From: Bifidobacterium sp.
GTDB taxonomy: Bacteria > Actinomycetota > Actinomycetes > Actinomycetales > Bifidobacteriaceae
DNA: 64,000 nucleotides
Direction of reading: 5' to 3'
Assembly (NCBI RefSeq): GCF_022640935.1
Contig: NZ_JALCCV010000001.1
Span: 1 to 64,000, forward strand
Below, one piece after another: positions 61,817-64,000 of the stretch (positions are counted from its first letter, which is position 1; each line of letters begins with the position of its first letter). The position numbers and the translations under genes were made by a program. The notes under the pieces are model-generated. The model had not been told where the DNA came from, did not search any database, and saw nothing but the letters and a program-made list of their open reading frames with translations.

Positions 61817-63118
61817 TTAGCTCGCGCTGGCCATGGCAGCCTCCAACGAGGGGTCCGAAACCGCGCTATATGCGTTGCCGGCAACCATTTCAACCTGCTC
61901 GTAATTGCTGATGCCCCGTAAAGCCAGCGCCTGCGGATTACCTGCCGTAATGGATGAAATGATGGCAGGGCGCTCCCCTTTCGCGCTCAATGCCATCCAG
62001 CGTTCGAAGACCGAACCGCCCGGTGAGCAAGCGGCTTTCAGCGTGGGATTGCCGTCGACGCCGACCTGCACCACCACAGCCGTCGAACGCGGCGATGGTT
62101 CCGGGCGCCGGCGATACTCGTCGGCCAATTTCGCATATTGCCTGCCGATTGGCTTGAGCGCACCATTCTCATCGAATAGTCCAAGATCGTGCTCAAACGG
62201 GGGGAAATCAGACAACGCATGATTCACATCGTGGGAACACCACCAGGTGATGCCGTACAAGTTCGTGCAGTCGGCGGCATGCTCGATGCTGCCGCTGCAG
62301 AAGCGTGGCATATCGGCGGCTGCAATCACATTGCCTGGCGCACCGATCTCCTGCAGCCAGACCGGATGATCAGCAGAGTCGGCAAACGCCTTGGACAGCT
62401 CGATAAGGTACTCGCCATGACGTGTGCTTTCCTGCGACAGGCCACCGTAACGCTGTGCCGTGCCGTTGAAAACCCACGAATGAATAGCGGTGATATCGCC
62501 AATTCCAGCAGCGTGACAGGGCATGAACGCATGATGATCCGCGTACCAGACAGCATCGTTCTCGCTATGCAGAAGCACCCGGCCTTGCCTGTTCGCTTTG
62601 TCCCGAATCGGAGCCAATAGCGCATTGAGCCATCCATCGATGTCCGCAGAACTTGCATCCATGCGCCGCGGATGCACACGGTCGGCGAACTGGTTGCATT
62701 CATTGCCCAGCGTCAGGCCTTGAAAATGACCAATGTCCTCCAACGCCGCATACACTGCGGATACGAGCCTCGCCTCGGCAGCTATGGCGTTCGGATCAGT
62801 GAACATGCTGGTCTCGTGCCACGACACCAGCCAGCTCGGCACGAAGTCAAAACTGGAGAGATGCCCCTGCAACACGTCGGAGAAAACATCGAGACCACGT
62901 TCATCCGCAAGCTGAGTCATATGACGCACATCGTCAAGAGCCGCCTCGTTGATCCACGTTCGATTAGGCTGCAAAATCGGCCAAAGCGGGAAGATGCGGA
63001 TATGATCCATCCCAAGGCCGGCGATGGCATCCAGATCTTGTGACACACTGTCCCAATCAGGGTGAAGCCACGAATGGAACCAGCCGTTGGAAGGCGTGTA
63101 ATTGACACCGAATCTCAT
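61817..63118 (-). CDS. Glycoside hydrolase GH5-type, GH5_18-like (putative N-glycan core beta-mannosidase)
   Basis: MRFGVNYTPSNGWFHSWLHPDWDSVSQDLDAIAGLGMDHIRIFPLWPILQPNRTWIN...LTLGNECNQFAD (acid/base NE) ...VWLQEIGAPG (nucleophile QE). Confidence 0.78.
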   Translation of the reverse strand: MRFGVNYTPSNGWFHSWLHPDWDSVSQDLDAIAGLGMDHIRIFPLWPILQPNRTWINEAALDDVRHMTQLADERGLDVFSDVLQGHLSSFDFVPSWLVSWHETSMFTDPNAIAAEARLVSAVYAALEDIGHFQGLTLGNECNQFADRVHPRRMDASSADIDGWLNALLAPIRDKANRQGRVLLHSENDAVWYADHHAFMPCHAAGIGDITAIHSWVFNGTAQRYGGLSQESTRHGEYLIELSKAFADSADHPVWLQEIGAPGNVIAAADMPRFCSGSIEHAADCTNLYGITWWCSHDVNHALSDFPPFEHDLGLFDENGALKPIGRQYAKLADEYRRRPEPSPRSTAVVVQVGVDGNPTLKAACSPGGSVFERWMALSAKGERPAIISSITAGNPQALALRGISNYEQVEMVAGNAYSAVSDPSLEAAMASAS

Positions 63119-63126
63119 ATGATTTC

Positions 63127-63972
63127 TCACCCCTTGAGTCCGCCCTCTTCCAAGCCCTGGAAGAAATAGCGTTGGAAGCATGCGAAGAATATGAGAATCG
63201 GGATCAGGGAAATCAGCGCTCCGGCCGCGATCAGACGGGGATCGGAGACAAACATCCCCTTGAGCCGGTTCATGCCCAGAGTCAGCGTGTACTGCCGTTC
63301 ATCGGAGATAACGATCAAAGGCCACAAGAAATCATTCCATGCGCCGACGAAGGCAAAGATGCCCACCACTGTCATCGTGCCCCGAACCTGCGGCATGCAG
63401 ATATAGAAGAACTGTTGCCAGACATTGGCGCCATCGACTTGCGCCGCCTCCTCGAGCTCCTTTGGTATCGCCCGGAAAGCATTGGTCATCAACAGGATAT
63501 TGATGGCTCCGACCATGCCCGGCAGCGCCACGGCCAACAGCGTATTCTGCAGATGCACGCTTCTGACGATCAGAAACTGCGAGATGACCACGCCTTCGAC
63601 CGGGATGACCATCGTGCCCATGAACATCGTGAACATCGCACTGCGCCCACGCCATTTGAGCCGCCCCAAAGCATAACCAGCCATCGTCGAAAAGATGACA
63701 TTGCCGGCAATCGCCATGAGGGCCACCAGAATGGTGTTGAACATGTAATGGAACACCGGCACCTGCCGGAACACGGATAGGAAATTGTCCAGCGTCGGCG
63801 TCCTCGGCACAATATACGGCGGCACGGCGTACACATTGTCGCCCTTGCCTTTGAGCGAAAGCGAAAGCTCCCACACGAAAGGCCCGACCAGCAGCAGGAA
63901 CATCAGCAGCAGTATGGCGTATTGCGCCGCCTTGCCAGGTGTGACCCTGCTATGATTCCGTTTCGTCTTCAT
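63127..63972 (-). CDS. Carbohydrate ABC transporter permease (MalG-type)
   Basis: FVWELSLSLKGKGDNVYAVPPYIVPRTPTLDNFLSVF...NAFRAIPKELEEAAQVDGANVWQQFFYICMPQVRGTMTVVGIFAFVGAWNDFLWPLIV. Confidence 0.92.
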   Translation of the reverse strand: MKTKRNHSRVTPGKAAQYAILLLMFLLLVGPFVWELSLSLKGKGDNVYAVPPYIVPRTPTLDNFLSVFRQVPVFHYMFNTILVALMAIAGNVIFSTMAGYALGRLKWRGRSAMFTMFMGTMVIPVEGVVISQFLIVRSVHLQNTLLAVALPGMVGAINILLMTNAFRAIPKELEEAAQVDGANVWQQFFYICMPQVRGTMTVVGIFAFVGAWNDFLWPLIVISDERQYTLTLGMNRLKGMFVSDPRLIAAGALISLIPILIFFACFQRYFFQGLEEGGLKG

Positions 63973-64000
63973 CAGTCCTCCCCTCGCTTCTGCACGAGCT

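Overview
The window is GC-rich actinobacterial chromosome. Protein content and gene order look like Bifidobacterium; the species is not resolved. No rRNA, CRISPR array, integrase or transposase was seen. From left to right: a TetR-family regulator running off the left edge, with two matching 15-bp operator-like palindromes upstream; a tRNA-His; threonine aldolase; a dispersed purine biosynthesis locus (purT, purC, purL, purF, purM, purD, purK, purE) interrupted by a LexA-box-controlled Y-family polymerase/YolD operon, a CapA-like protein, a cytosine deaminase and an esterase/MprF-like pair; Fur/Zur, YhbY and an ECF sigma factor with a possible anti-sigma partner; a cell-wall group (MurE-like ligase, ATP-grasp ligase, aspartate racemase); glycerate kinase, SMC, FolC, aminopeptidase P and NUDIX. 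From about 45 kb onward is a glycan-catabolism region: GH20 with an apparent frameshift, nagA, nagB, two ROK regulators, a PfkB kinase, GH125, an AGE-family isomerase, a LacI regulator, GH3, a GH5_18-like enzyme and ABC permeases. This resembles a bifidobacterial N-glycan core/mannose utilisation locus. The strongest unexplained signals are a three-copy intergenic element of about 100-130 bp with imperfect terminal inverted repeats, a second 35-bp motif close to two of those copies, a 21-bp perfect hairpin with reversed U/A polarity, single-base frameshifts in a HigA-like gene and in GH20, and relics of a SorC/DeoR-type regulator and a methyltransferase. All homology calls are from reading protein motifs; no database search was run.
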